Shown here: positions 7,901 to 16,853 of the stretch, piece by piece
Numbering within the stretch: the stretch's first letter is position 1
How the letters are laid out: every line of letters begins with the position of its first letter
Assembly (NCBI GenBank): GCA_036479115.1
Contig: JAZGFD010000075.1
Coordinates: 1-24,175, forward strand
Source of the DNA: UBA7328 sp036479115
GTDB taxonomy: Bacteria > Bacteroidota > Bacteroidia > Chitinophagales > Saprospiraceae
Direction of reading: 5' to 3'
DNA length: 24,175 nucleotides
Notes under the pieces: model-generated
Database searches by the model: none
What the model saw: only the letters and a program-made list of their open reading frames with translations
Told to the model about the DNA's origin: nothing
Translations under genes and position numbers: made by a program

Positions 7901-8938
7901 TTGAAACAGAGAAAACTTGGTATAACAGATATTGAAGTATCTAAAATATGCTTGGGCACTATGACTTGGGGCAATCAGAATACAGAGGAAGAAGGGCATG
8001 CCCAAATGGATTATGCACTAGAAAGGGGCGTGTATTTTTGGGATACTGCTGAACTTTATGCTGTGCCTGCCACATCCAAGACGTCTTTTAAGACAGAGAT
8101 AATCATGGGAAATTGGTTTAAAAAGACTGGAAAAAGGAAAGAGATCATATTGGCTTCTAAAATGGCAGGCCCTGGCCCTTTTTCTGAACATATAAGAGTA
8201 GCATCTGATTATAGTAGACAAAATATCAAGGAGGCTATAGAGGGCAGCTTAGCGAGACTCCAAACGGATTATATTGATTTATTTCAGATGCATTGGCCAG
8301 CTCGAAAAACAAATTTTTTTGCATCAAGAGGATACAAGCACCATGATGCTTGGCAAGACAATATTCTCACAGTTGTAGAAGGATTAGAAGATGCAATAAA
8401 AGATGGAAAAATTCGCCATTTTGGAATTTCAAATGAGACACCATGGGGGCTGATGTCATATCTTAAATATTCAGCTGCTTTGGGAAAACCTAGATGTGTG
8501 AGTGTACAAAATCCGTATAGTCTTCTCAATAGAACATACGAAGTGGGGATGGCTGAGATGTCAATAAGAGAAAAATGTGGATTGTTGGCTTATTCCCCGA
8601 TGGCATTTGGTGTGCTTAGTGGTAAATACCATCGCAGCACACCGCCAACAAAAGGAAGACTTGTTGAATTTCCTGATCACATGGTAAGGTATAGCTCAAA
8701 GAATAGCTTTGCAGCAGCAGCACGTTATATAGAGATAGCTAAAAAACACGAAATGAGCATTGCGCAGATGTCTTTGGCATTTGTTACACAGCAGCCCTTT
8801 GTGACGGCTAATATTATAGGAGCTACTACACTTGAGCAACTAAAAGAAAACATTGATAGCGCTGATATGGTGCTTTCAAAAGAAATATTGAAGGAGATTG
8901 AAGCGGTACATGATGAAATACCTAACCCTGCACCATAA
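7901..8938 (+). CDS. Tas-like NAD(P)H-dependent aldo/keto reductase
   Basis: This 345-residue TIM-barrel oxidoreductase of the aldo/keto reductase superfamily reduces aldehydes or ketones with NADPH; the physiological substrate is unknown. The start MKQRKLGITDIEVSKICLGTMTWG is typical of the Tas (YgdS-type) subgroup. The catalytic tetrad is visible as DTAELY (Asp and Tyr), ASKMAG (Lys) and QMHWP (His). The C-terminal cofactor-binding block is IIGATTLEQLKENI. Start codon is TTG at 7901, since the N-terminal strand is complete from there and no ATG lies upstream. trmL follows after 26 bp, so the pair is probably one transcript. Confidence 0.9.
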   Translation: MKQRKLGITDIEVSKICLGTMTWGNQNTEEEGHAQMDYALERGVYFWDTAELYAVPATSKTSFKTEIIMGNWFKKTGKRKEIILASKMAGPGPFSEHIRVASDYSRQNIKEAIEGSLARLQTDYIDLFQMHWPARKTNFFASRGYKHHDAWQDNILTVVEGLEDAIKDGKIRHFGISNETPWGLMSYLKYSAALGKPRCVSVQNPYSLLNRTYEVGMAEMSIREKCGLLAYSPMAFGVLSGKYHRSTPPTKGRLVEFPDHMVRYSSKNSFAAAARYIEIAKKHEMSIAQMSLAFVTQQPFVTANIIGATTLEQLKENIDSADMVLSKEILKEIEAVHDEIPNPAP

Positions 8939-8964
8939 AGCAAAACATCAGATTCGCATATTAG

Positions 8965-9417
8965 ATGGACATAGTACTAATAGAACCTGAAATTCCTAAT
9001 AATACAGGGAATATTGGAAGGCTGAGCCTGGCTACAGGATGTAGGCTACATTTGATCAAGCCTTATGGTTTTGAAATCAATGGCAGCCGAGTGAAAAGGG
9101 CAGGGTTAGACTATTGGAAATATGTAAATTTGAAAGAATACGAATCTTTTGGTAGTTTTTTAGATCAAAACAATCCTTCTTCTTTTGCATTTTATTCAAG
9201 TCGTGCTAAAAAGAACTATTTAGAATTAAAATATCAAGAAAATACATTTTTAATATTTGGTAAAGAATCTGTAGGATTGCCGCCAAATCTTATAAATGAC
9301 AACCCTTACGATTTATATAAAATTCCGCTTGAGGGCAAACATGTTAGGAGCCTTAACCTTGCGAATGCTGTGAGCATAGTGGTATATGAAGGATTGAGGC
9401 AATTGGCGCTAAAATAG
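8965..9417 (+). CDS. trmL: tRNA (cytidine/uridine-34 2'-O)-methyltransferase TrmL
   Basis: SPOUT-class SAM-dependent enzyme that methylates the 2'-O of the wobble base in certain tRNA-Leu species, acting as a dimer. The 150-residue size is standard. Motif 1 is EPEIPNNTGNIGR (residues 8-20), motif 2 is FGKESVGLP (about residues 107-115), and motif 3, the knot-forming segment, is RSLNLANAVSIVVYE near the C-terminus. ATG start at 8965. It follows the aldo/keto reductase by 26 bp on the same strand; a bulged stem with a T-run lies about 60 bp downstream. Assignment to TrmL rather than another SPOUT enzyme rests on length and motif pattern. Confidence 0.92.
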   Translation: MDIVLIEPEIPNNTGNIGRLSLATGCRLHLIKPYGFEINGSRVKRAGLDYWKYVNLKEYESFGSFLDQNNPSSFAFYSSRAKKNYLELKYQENTFLIFGKESVGLPPNLINDNPYDLYKIPLEGKHVRSLNLANAVSIVVYEGLRQLALK

Positions 9418-9478
9418 GGCTGGGGCGTATACTCCACCGCCGATCTCAAACTTCAAAACACATATTATTATATCTCAT

Positions 9479-9551
9479 GTAGCATTGAGTTAGGAATCTG
9501 AAATTGCACCTTTTATGCCCAAAAATTGCAAGCCTAACGCTACTTTTTTTT
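9479..9551 (+). terminator. Bulged stem-loop with T8 tail after trmL
   Basis: GTAGC (9479-9483), a 5-nt bulge, and GTTAGG (9489-9494) pair with CCTAAC (9533-9538) and GCTAC (9539-9543). An inner TTGCA/TGCAA pair (9504-9508 with 9527-9531) supports the fold. Eight T follow at 9544-9551. It is about 60 bp past the trmL stop and probably terminates the tsaD-side transcripts. Confidence 0.5.
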
Positions 9552-9737
9552 GCGCAATTCAAATTGTGGTTTTCGCAAAGAGGACAGGAGGTCTTTTGAA
9601 GAATATCACAAAATCAATGGACTTTATATGACGGTTTGGATGTTGCCTTTTTTTCTTAGAACCTGTATCAGTTCTATAAAAAATATGGTAAGTTCTCAGA
9701 GGGCGCTTATATCCAAAAATTGGCTTCCCCTGAGTAG
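9550..9737 (+). pseudogene. Decayed ECF RNA polymerase sigma factor fragment
   Basis: Two reading frames each resemble one part of the ECF sigma region 2. Frame A (to about 9655) reads RKEDRRSFEEYHKINGLYMT and continues VWML, which lines up without gaps on the usual pattern kGDR..qe.LY..y..ymm.icLRY. Frame B (9660-9737), entered after the poly-T run, reads NLYQFYKKYGKFSEGAYIQK, matching the nLhqfkgeGsFegWIrrI segment. The intervening AeDilQe.F block and all of region 4 are missing, and frame B ends at TAG 9735-9737. I read this as a deleted and frameshifted sigma factor. It is short, so chance similarity cannot be excluded. Confidence 0.35.
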
Positions 9738-9748
9738 TTACCAATATA

Positions 9749-11188
9749 TTAAGTCAGATACTTAACGGCAAAAGCAATCAATTTCTTTTTTGTATTGGTA
9801 AATGGCGGTCTGAAGTTTTCCATTCCGTCAATAGGCGACCATTGCTTCATAATAGATTTGGCATTAGAGAATGCTCTAAAGCCAAAAATGCCCATTCCTT
9901 TTCCAATGCCGCTGTTATTACTACCTCCAAAAGGAAGGTTATTGTTAAAATAATGTACTGCATTGTGATTGATTACCACCCCACCAGATCGAGTGTTATT
10001 GACCACGTAGTTTGTGTTTTTTTTATTCTTACAGTATACATATAGTGCAAGAGGTTTCTCTCCTTTGTTTACAAAATCTACAGGTTCTTTGATGTCTTTG
10101 AATGTTCGGATTGGTAAGATAGGTCCAAATATTTCGTTTTGCCATACCAATGCGTCATCACTAAGGTTGCTTAATACGGTAGGCGATACATAGTTGTCCT
10201 TTTCATCTAAATTGCCACCAAATTCAATGACTGCATCTTTTGCCAAAGCATCATCCATGTATCCTTTGAGACGGCGAAAGTGGTTGTCATTGACAATACG
10301 ATTGTATGAATCAGAATCTTGAATGTCTGTGCCATAATAGTCTTGAGTATATTTTTTGTAAGCTGATACAAATTGATCTTTTACTGATTCATGCACATAT
10401 ACATAGTCAGGAGCAATGCATATCTGACCATTGTTCATTCCTTTAGCCCATGCTATTTTAGCTGCGGCATCTTTTATATTGGCTGATTTATCAACTATAG
10501 TAGGACACTTACCGCCTAATTCTAAACTCACACTTGTCAAATGTTCAGCAGCGGCTTTCATTACTATTTTACCTATGCTAGGAGCACCAGTAAAGAAGAT
10601 ATGATTAAATGGTTTTTTTAATAGTTCTGATGTCTCAGGAATGGCTCCTTCTATCACGGCAACTTCGCTTTCATGAAAAATATCGTCAATGATTTGTTTC
10701 ATAAGTGCAGAACTGTGAGAAGTATTCTCAGAGGGTTTAATGATCACAGTATTTCCTGCAGCAATAGCAGAAATGAGAGGAATAAAGGTCAAGTTAAAAG
10801 CAAAATTCCAAGGTGAAATGATTAGAACCACACCTTTTGGTTCGTATTTTATCCATGATGACATACCAAGCTGCGCTAGGGGAGTATCTACTCTTTCATC
10901 TCTCATCCACCCTGAAAGTCGACCCATTGTATGTTTGGCAGAAGCAACGATTGGAAATATTTCTGTGAGATCTACTTCCGCCTCATGCTTCTTAAAATCC
11001 TTAAAAGAAGCTTCTTTTATTGCTTCTCTATAAGTATTCTGAATGGCATTTTTAATTTTTTTAATCTTAGCCTTTCTTTCTTTAGCTTTGGTTCGGGCTA
11101 CTTTATATTGGTTGTTTTTTTGTAAATTAAAAATTCGTGTGATCTGCTCACTCACAATTTTTATATCTACTGCTGATAATTGTGACAT
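9749..11188 (-). CDS. Aldehyde dehydrogenase, class 3-like
   Basis: NAD(P)-dependent oxidation of aldehydes to carboxylates. The 479-residue length and early EPKGVVLIISPWNFAFNLT block fit the ALDH3 branch, which is shorter than the usual 500-residue ALDHs. The Rossmann part includes IIKPSENTSHSSALM. The general base Glu is in LELGGKCP (about residue 220) and the catalytic Cys in NGQICIAPD (about residue 255). The C-terminal oligomerisation part contains NNLPFGGSNNSGIGKG. ATG start at 11188. It stands alone on the minus strand with about 360 bp of non-coding DNA upstream. The substrate is unknown; ALDH3 members often act on medium or long-chain aliphatic aldehydes. Confidence 0.93.
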   Translation of the reverse strand: MSQLSAVDIKIVSEQITRIFNLQKNNQYKVARTKAKERKAKIKKIKNAIQNTYREAIKEASFKDFKKHEAEVDLTEIFPIVASAKHTMGRLSGWMRDERVDTPLAQLGMSSWIKYEPKGVVLIISPWNFAFNLTFIPLISAIAAGNTVIIKPSENTSHSSALMKQIIDDIFHESEVAVIEGAIPETSELLKKPFNHIFFTGAPSIGKIVMKAAAEHLTSVSLELGGKCPTIVDKSANIKDAAAKIAWAKGMNNGQICIAPDYVYVHESVKDQFVSAYKKYTQDYYGTDIQDSDSYNRIVNDNHFRRLKGYMDDALAKDAVIEFGGNLDEKDNYVSPTVLSNLSDDALVWQNEIFGPILPIRTFKDIKEPVDFVNKGEKPLALYVYCKNKKNTNYVVNNTRSGGVVINHNAVHYFNNNLPFGGSNNSGIGKGMGIFGFRAFSNAKSIMKQWSPIDGMENFRPPFTNTKKKLIAFAVKYLT

Positions 11189-11549
11189 ATGTGTTGTGGT
11201 TTTTAAACAACATCAATATAAAGGATTCTTATGGAATGTTGAAAAATAGTAACAATTAATTATACAGTTACAGCTCAGTTGTGTGCAGGGGAGGAAAAAA
11301 ATGCTGGTTTTTATATTTCAAGGCTCATTTATATTGACTACTCAGGTACCACTAAAAGAGAATCTTAAAGGCCTTCAGCCTTTCAATAATCATAACAATA
11401 ATGAGTACTTGCTAATTTTAACACACGTTACTAAACAATGTCAAAATGTAAATAGCCGTAGTATAGAAATAAAACAGTTATTTTTAACCAAAATTGATAC
11501 CTGTTGGGTAGTAACAATATACAAGTGTTCTGTCATATGGGGCACTAGG
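11189..11549. other. Intergenic region, no gene seen
   Basis: This 361-bp stretch lies between the ALDH start and the serine hydrolase stop, both on the minus strand. The only structure noticed is a small hairpin, AAAGGC (11367-11372) with GCCTTT (11378-11383), too weak and lacking a T-run to call a terminator with confidence. A plus-strand open frame from 11283 runs into the antisense of the hydrolase and has no recognisable features. No clear TAnnTTTG box was found for the ALDH. Confidence 0.5.
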
Positions 11550-12779
11550 TTACTTTATCCCTTCCAGTACTCTTTTTACTACCCCATCCATTGCCTTGCC
11601 TTTAATCCATCTGGCTACAATCACCAAGTCATTTTCAGGATCCACATATACCATGTTTGTTCCAGCTCCTAAATGATAGAAAGAACTTTTGGGAGCACTA
11701 GGAATACGAGGTTTTTCGCCACTATTGAGAAACCAATTCATAAAACCATAGCCATCATTAGCAGTAGTAGGAGTGAGGGCCATCGATACCCATTCATCTG
11801 ATAGAATCTGCTTGTTTTTCCATTTGCCGCGTCGTAAAGTAAGGTAGCCAAATCGGGCTTGATCTCTCGCAGAAAGCATCATACCGCCACCCCAATGGCC
11901 ACCACCACTTACTACCTGCATGTACTCTCCATCTATGACAATCCATGAGTTTTCATATCCTTGCCATCTCCATGTAGGAGAAGCTCCTATAGGATCCATG
12001 ATGTACTCTTTGAGCACTTTTGGCAGTGGCTTTCGCCAAAGATTAGTAGCTGCTAAAGCAAGTAAATTAACTCTGGTGTCATTGTACTCGAATACACTTC
12101 CTGGTTCATTTCTTGGCCTTTTTATCCAATCTTTGGAATCTCCTGAAGGCCTGTCAGCCCAATCTGGTTTTCCAAATAAACTGCCCTCCCAGTCACTGGT
12201 CTGCCTGAGGAGATGATTCCAGGTAATTTTTCTATTATGTTCGGTCTTAAAAAGATCATGAACTTTATCATCTTGGAGGTAATCTGCCTTATTAGACCCT
12301 CTTGATGTTTCAGCAAAAAGAACGGGACCCATATAGTTTCTAACTGGGTCATGGATGTCTTTTATCAACCCTTGATCATATGCTACTCCTAGAGTCGAAG
12401 AAAGAAGGCTTTTGGTAACACTCATTGTCATATCTACACTGAATGGCTCGCCCCATTCAGCTATGATGTATCCATCTTTGATGATAATACCTGTCTGATC
12501 GCCTCTGGTTTTATGAGGGCCAATAGCATCGCCAAAAGGCTCTCTGCCAAAGCCTCCTTGGTAGTGGGCATGTTCCAGATTTCTTAGACTTTCGCTTTCA
12601 TGTTCTTGGGCATATTTTATTGCATCAGCTATTGCTTTATCATTCATGCCTACCTCTGTGGGAGATTTTTTTTCCCAATCTCCCCATTCACCAGGATAGT
12701 ATACATGCTGAGATGTTGAAATGAATGGTAGAAGAATAATGAAGATTAAAATGGATTTTTGAAGGGGATATTTTTTCAT
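11550..12779 (-). CDS. Exported serine hydrolase, class C beta-lactamase fold
   Basis: Beta-lactamase/penicillin-binding-protein-like hydrolase, probably an esterase or peptidase in the periplasm. From the ATG at 12779 it has a signal peptide, KK followed by a hydrophobic core (residues 8-20) and STSQ as a probable signal peptidase site. I prefer this start to the upstream 12836 frame opening, which would put 19 non-hydrophobic residues in front. The nucleophile motif SxxK is SVTK (residues 120-123), YxN-like YND is at 232-234, and the third motif is HLGAGT near residue 375. Total 409 residues. The WGGGMMLSARDQARFG block is typical of the family. It is monocistronic; substrate unknown. Confidence 0.88.
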   Translation of the reverse strand: MKKYPLQKSILIFIILLPFISTSQHVYYPGEWGDWEKKSPTEVGMNDKAIADAIKYAQEHESESLRNLEHAHYQGGFGREPFGDAIGPHKTRGDQTGIIIKDGYIIAEWGEPFSVDMTMSVTKSLLSSTLGVAYDQGLIKDIHDPVRNYMGPVLFAETSRGSNKADYLQDDKVHDLFKTEHNRKITWNHLLRQTSDWEGSLFGKPDWADRPSGDSKDWIKRPRNEPGSVFEYNDTRVNLLALAATNLWRKPLPKVLKEYIMDPIGASPTWRWQGYENSWIVIDGEYMQVVSGGGHWGGGMMLSARDQARFGYLTLRRGKWKNKQILSDEWVSMALTPTTANDGYGFMNWFLNSGEKPRIPSAPKSSFYHLGAGTNMVYVDPENDLVIVARWIKGKAMDGVVKRVLEGIK

Positions 12780-13082
12780 AAGGATTTTTTTGCCTGTTGT
12801 AATTATTGTACAATTTTTAAAAGAACAAATAACCAATCTTTTGTGTGATTAATATCAAAATGATTTTTGATCGCTGTCATGTGATTCTGCACTGATAAAA
12901 CAATCTTACTACATTAGATTTGTATTGCGGTGAAATATATAAATTATTCTAGAACTATTGTAAATTTTATTGCGCGATGATAGAAATTTGGTCTAGGAAT
13001 GACAAATGCTAGAACCAATCTAATGGAATAGCCATAAAATGTAGTAACCGATTCTAAAACGACATTAAATTATAATGTCTTT
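12780..13082. other. Intergenic region with small inverted repeats
   Basis: This 303-bp, very AT-rich stretch between two minus-strand genes should hold the serine hydrolase promoter. No perfect TAnnTTTG was found. An imperfect dyad is present, TTGGTCTAG (12988-12996) against CTAGAACCAA (13009-13018), with one bulged base. The terminator-like hairpin at 13061-13079 is listed separately. Confidence 0.45.
13061..13079 (-). terminator. Perfect 7-bp hairpin after the FAD oxidoreductase gene
   Basis: GACATTA (13061-13067), loop AATTA, TAATGTC (13073-13079), starting 4 bp past the stop codon of the minus-strand gene at 13083. The minus-strand tail is GTTTTAG, a short U-run. The plus side has TTTTTAGTTTTT. 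Probably a weak or bidirectional terminator. Confidence 0.45.
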
Positions 13083-14360
13083 TTAGTTTTTTAAACTTTC
13101 CCTCACTACACCCACCGCTGATCGTCCTGCAGAATCCTGATTATCATAAGTATGCAGTCCATGCCGCCCCATCGTATGCAAGTTTTCAATTTGCTCAAGA
13201 TATTCAAAGATAATATTTAGATGAGTTTGTCTGTCCAAAGTCATCATAGGGTAAGCATTTCTCTTTCTTATAACCAGGGTATCTTTAACCGCAATTTGAT
13301 TAATTATTGCTAATGAACTTAGTGATGATATAGAAAGAGCCACGATTTTATTTTCTGATAAATTCCATATAGGGTCATTGAAAAAACAAAAGTATTCGAT
13401 AACTAATAGTGACTCATCGCTAGGGTCGGTTAAATCTGTAAACTTTTTTGGCTCATGGATTCGACAAAAAGGGTATTTCAATTCGTTAAAATATATCCAT
13501 TGATAATCTAATATTGACTTTTGATTAAGTTTCAAAACAACATAAACTTGTGACCTATATTTTAATTTTTCACAGGCTTTTATTATGTTGAGAGGCGCTT
13601 TGGGGTGTAATAACTTTACAAGTTCTTTTATACCTAGAGAGCTATATAGTTGGGAGACGTTGTATTCTTGTTTATTGGTTGTTAATTTTATAACCTTTTT
13701 TTCTTGAATTTCTATTTTTAACGGAAATTCTAACAGATGGACATTCATATTTTTTTGCATTTCGGAGTACAACTGTCCTGAGCCAAATTTAGGATATAGA
13801 AATGTTCTCTTTTTTGGTTTGAGGGTGTTTTTAAAAATATCTAAAATAGAAAGTCTATCTAGCCTAGGTTTTATCCACTCTGTCTCGAGTTCGTCTAATC
13901 CTACTCCCCACATTTTTGTAGTGTAGTTTATAACATTAAATTCAGCTAGCTTTATACCTACTTTGGAATAGATAAATTCAGTATATTTATCGTAGGCTTT
14001 TCCTCTGTTTTTTAAGTAAGAAATAAGAAATTGACTCATCCGAAGGAATCCTAAATTTTTAAGCATATCCAAAGCAGAATTAGGGAACTTAAAAAGATAA
14101 CCTTCAATGTACTGAGCAACTGACCATTTTTTTTCGATGAGGTCATCACCTAAATATTCTTTTATTATTTTTAATATGTAATCGTCCTGAGTATAAACAA
14201 TATGGGGGCCTACTTCAAACCTATTATTTCCAAATGTATGAGTGGCAGCTAGCCCTCCTACGTGTTTCTCTTTTTCAATAATAACAGACTTCTGCCCATA
14301 TTCTTTAAGCTCATGAGCACAAAACATACCTGCCGGCCCGCCTCCTAATATTACATTCAT
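13083..14360 (-). CDS. FAD-dependent oxidoreductase, protoporphyrinogen-oxidase / UDP-galactopyranose-mutase-like
   Basis: This 425-residue flavoprotein has an N-terminal dinucleotide-binding motif GGGPAG (residues 6-11), a second FAD contact VIIEKEKHVGGLAAT, and VGPHIVYT. The middle segment YTTKMWGVGLDELETEW and the later FLYPKFGSGQLYSEM match a subgroup of amine-oxidase-like proteins commonly found in surface polysaccharide clusters. These are annotated variously as UDP-galactopyranose mutase-like or protoporphyrinogen oxidase-like. No membrane segment. ATG start at 14360. It is divergent from the C-methyltransferase gene 130 bp away. Participation in sugar nucleotide chemistry is inferred from subgroup and neighbours; the substrate is unknown. 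Confidence 0.75.
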   Translation of the reverse strand: MNVILGGGPAGMFCAHELKEYGQKSVIIEKEKHVGGLAATHTFGNNRFEVGPHIVYTQDDYILKIIKEYLGDDLIEKKWSVAQYIEGYLFKFPNSALDMLKNLGFLRMSQFLISYLKNRGKAYDKYTEFIYSKVGIKLAEFNVINYTTKMWGVGLDELETEWIKPRLDRLSILDIFKNTLKPKKRTFLYPKFGSGQLYSEMQKNMNVHLLEFPLKIEIQEKKVIKLTTNKQEYNVSQLYSSLGIKELVKLLHPKAPLNIIKACEKLKYRSQVYVVLKLNQKSILDYQWIYFNELKYPFCRIHEPKKFTDLTDPSDESLLVIEYFCFFNDPIWNLSENKIVALSISSLSSLAIINQIAVKDTLVIRKRNAYPMMTLDRQTHLNIIFEYLEQIENLHTMGRHGLHTYDNQDSAGRSAVGVVRESLKN

Positions 14361-14490
14361 AAGTGCAAGTTTATCGAATTTATAAATAAGAAAAATGTGT
14401 ACGTTAAAATTTTTCTATTGAAGAAAAGTAATAATCATATGAATGAAGGTTGTAGGTTAGCTGACGCTAATATTAAAACCACTTTTATTA

Positions 14491-15714
14491 TTGAAACCAC
14501 ATGATTCAAATATCAGTGCATGCAGAATATGCCAGGGCGCTTTATTCAAAGTTTTACAACTAGAGGACTTACCTTTAGCAAATTCATTGGCCGATTTACC
14601 CAATGAAGAGAAACCTGTATATCCCATAATAATTAAGGTATGCGAACAGTGTGCTTCTGCCCAGTTGGATACAGGAATAAGGAAGGAGGTGCTGTATTCT
14701 AACTATTCATTTGCTACCCCTGACAGTATCACTCTTACTAAACATTACCGATCAATTATTGACCAATTATTAGAAAATGATATTATTACCAAAAATTCAA
14801 AAGTTGTAGAGATAGGCAGTAATAATGGAGCTTTTCTCAAAGAATTGAGCCGGCATGCTTCTCTATGTATTGGTGTTGATCCTATATCGCCTATGGACAG
14901 TAATGATGATGGCTGTACTTTTATAAGGGAGTATTTTGATGTGGAAAGGTCGTCAATAATTTTAACAGATTTTGGTCAGTTTGATCTCATTATTTCACGA
15001 CATTGCATGGCTCATAATGTTGATCTATTTGCTCTAATTGATGGAGTAGACGTACTGCTCAACCCGAATGGTACATTAATAATTGAAAATTCATACTGGC
15101 CGTCAATCATAGAGCGAGGATGCTATGATCAGTTTTATCACGAGCACATATATTATCATACTATAAAAAGTATAAGCCATCTTGTGGGTACTATAGGCAT
15201 GGAAATTGTTCAAGTAAAATTAAACAATGTTCAAGGTGGAAGTATGCAGTATTGCATTAAAAAAAAGAACCAAAAAGATAGAGATAAGACCAATTTTAGT
15301 AAAATGATAGAGATTGAATCAAACCTGAGTTTGAGAGATACATTTTCTGATTTCCAGAAAAATATTGATTGTCACATTATTGACCTCAGAGCTACTATAA
15401 ATAATTTGTGCTCAAGGGGAAAAACAATTCATGCCTATGGCGCCTCAGCCAAAGCATCAACACTAATCAATACCCTAAAACTTACCGAAAATGAAATACC
15501 TATTATTATAGATTCTACACCTAGCAAACAAGGGAAATACATACCCAATACGGGAATTGTTATATGTAGTGAAGGGCACCTTATATCAAACTGGCCTGAT
15601 TATTACCTTATTACTATTTGGAATTATGCCGATGAAGTAATAAATAAGGTGAAGGCATTGGGAAATACGAAATCCAAATTCATTATTCCATTTCCAAAAG
15701 TTCATATAATTTAG
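14491..15714 (+). CDS. SAM-dependent sugar C-methyltransferase (TylC3/NovU type)
   Basis: Methyltransferase of the three-part family (Methyltransf_13, _23/_25, _14) that adds carbon-linked methyl groups to keto-sugar nucleotides. An N-terminal zinc site is visible as Cys11-x2-Cys14 and Cys51-x2-Cys54. SAM motif I is VVEIGSNNGAFL (about residues 104-115). The catalytic-region signature YHEHIYYH lies near residue 216. The C-terminal Rossmann-like domain contains IHAYGASAKASTLIN. 407 residues is the usual length. The likely start is TTG at 14491; an in-frame TAG lies 30 bp upstream and no ATG precedes the zinc motif. Its TAG stop overlaps the GTG start of the next gene by one base, so translation is coupled. 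The exact sugar substrate is unknown. Confidence 0.87.
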   Translation: MKPHDSNISACRICQGALFKVLQLEDLPLANSLADLPNEEKPVYPIIIKVCEQCASAQLDTGIRKEVLYSNYSFATPDSITLTKHYRSIIDQLLENDIITKNSKVVEIGSNNGAFLKELSRHASLCIGVDPISPMDSNDDGCTFIREYFDVERSSIILTDFGQFDLIISRHCMAHNVDLFALIDGVDVLLNPNGTLIIENSYWPSIIERGCYDQFYHEHIYYHTIKSISHLVGTIGMEIVQVKLNNVQGGSMQYCIKKKNQKDRDKTNFSKMIEIESNLSLRDTFSDFQKNIDCHIIDLRATINNLCSRGKTIHAYGASAKASTLINTLKLTENEIPIIIDSTPSKQGKYIPNTGIVICSEGHLISNWPDYYLITIWNYADEVINKVKALGNTKSKFIIPFPKVHII

Positions 15715-16853
15715 TGATTATGTATTTGGATAAATATCGATTGAGCTCACCTACAAAAATCGGAGTTGTAGGCACTGGTTTTATATCAAAAGGGTTTTGT
15801 CATTTTATAGAAACACAAAAAGATTTTCACCTTACTAAAATTTTGACAAGACGTAATATTGATACTGTTGAGGGGTTTAAATATAAAGCGAAACTGACTA
15901 ATTCTTTACAAGATTTATTGAACCAATCTGAAATCGTTATCGAATTGAGTGGTGGCCTAAAATACACTTCTGATAATGTGGCTGAAGCTCATAAAAGAGA
16001 ATTGCCAGTAGTTACTTTAAACACTGATTTTCAAGTGACGTATGGGTCACGACATGTTTCTACAGGTTTTTTAACAGAGGCACAAGGAGATCAACCTGGA
16101 TGTATGGCGGCTTTGAATGAAGAAGTTATAAGCATGGGGTTTGAGCCAATGGTATATGCTAATATCAAAGGGTATCTTAACCATAATCCTACAACAGAAG
16201 ATATGCTTAATTGGTCGGCTATTCAAGGCATTAGCCTGGATCAAGTCACGGCCGCTACAGATGGCACTAAGTTACAATCAGAAATGGCTTTTATAGCGAA
16301 TGGGCTAGGTGCAACAATAGCTCAAAAAGGACTAATAGGATACACTACCAATAACTTGCATGAAGGAGCGATGTATTTAGCCCAAGAAGCAGAGAATCTC
16401 GGAAAACCCATTGCGGACTACTTACTGAGTGACCCCAACGCTATTGCAAAATTGCCCAAGGGAATATTCATTGTGGCAAAACATGAGAGATATCATCAGC
16501 CTATGCTGGAATATTACAAAATAGGAAAATGGCCATACTATATTTTTCACAAACCTTATTATTTACCGCATCTCGAAATAGTCAAAACACTAAGAAGCCT
16601 TGTTAACAGAAATATAGTGCCATTTAACAATGGCGATGTAGCTCATGTCATTGTTACTGCACTTACTAAGAAGGCATTGTCAAAAGGCGAAATTATAGAA
16701 AAAGGAATAGGGTCTTTCCAACTAAGGGGAGAAGCTGTCGTGAAAAGCGAAAAAAAAAATTCATTAGAAATTGGATTAGTTGAGAATCTTACAATAAATC
16801 GAAAATTGCGATATGGCGAATCAATTAGATCAGATTATTGCAGACAGCATTGA
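15714..16853 (+). CDS. Homoserine-dehydrogenase-like NAD(P)-dependent oxidoreductase with SAF domain
   Basis: This 379-residue protein has an N-terminal Rossmann domain, KIGVVGTGFISKG (residues 15-27), followed by a catalytic region with LNTDFQVTYG. The C-terminal SAF-like part includes LTKKALSKGEIIEKGIGSFQLRGEA and a final NRKLRYGESIRSDY. Proteins of this architecture occur beside C-methyltransferases in LPS and capsule loci, presumably processing a nucleotide-linked or acid sugar. The start is GTG 15714 (overlapping the upstream stop) or ATG 15720; coupling favours one of these. The C-terminus ends soon after the last SAF strand, and a new ATG frame begins 41 bp before the stop. Family call is good; reaction not known. 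Confidence 0.75.
   Translation: MIMYLDKYRLSSPTKIGVVGTGFISKGFCHFIETQKDFHLTKILTRRNIDTVEGFKYKAKLTNSLQDLLNQSEIVIELSGGLKYTSDNVAEAHKRELPVVTLNTDFQVTYGSRHVSTGFLTEAQGDQPGCMAALNEEVISMGFEPMVYANIKGYLNHNPTTEDMLNWSAIQGISLDQVTAATDGTKLQSEMAFIANGLGATIAQKGLIGYTTNNLHEGAMYLAQEAENLGKPIADYLLSDPNAIAKLPKGIFIVAKHERYHQPMLEYYKIGKWPYYIFHKPYYLPHLEIVKTLRSLVNRNIVPFNNGDVAHVIVTALTKKALSKGEIIEKGIGSFQLRGEAVVKSEKKNSLEIGLVENLTINRKLRYGESIRSDYCRQH

Noticed and set aside
11283..11672. Plus-strand 129-codon frame between ALDH and the serine hydrolase
   Set aside because: Its second half is antisense to conserved hydrolase sequence and the first half has no recognisable domain or start context.
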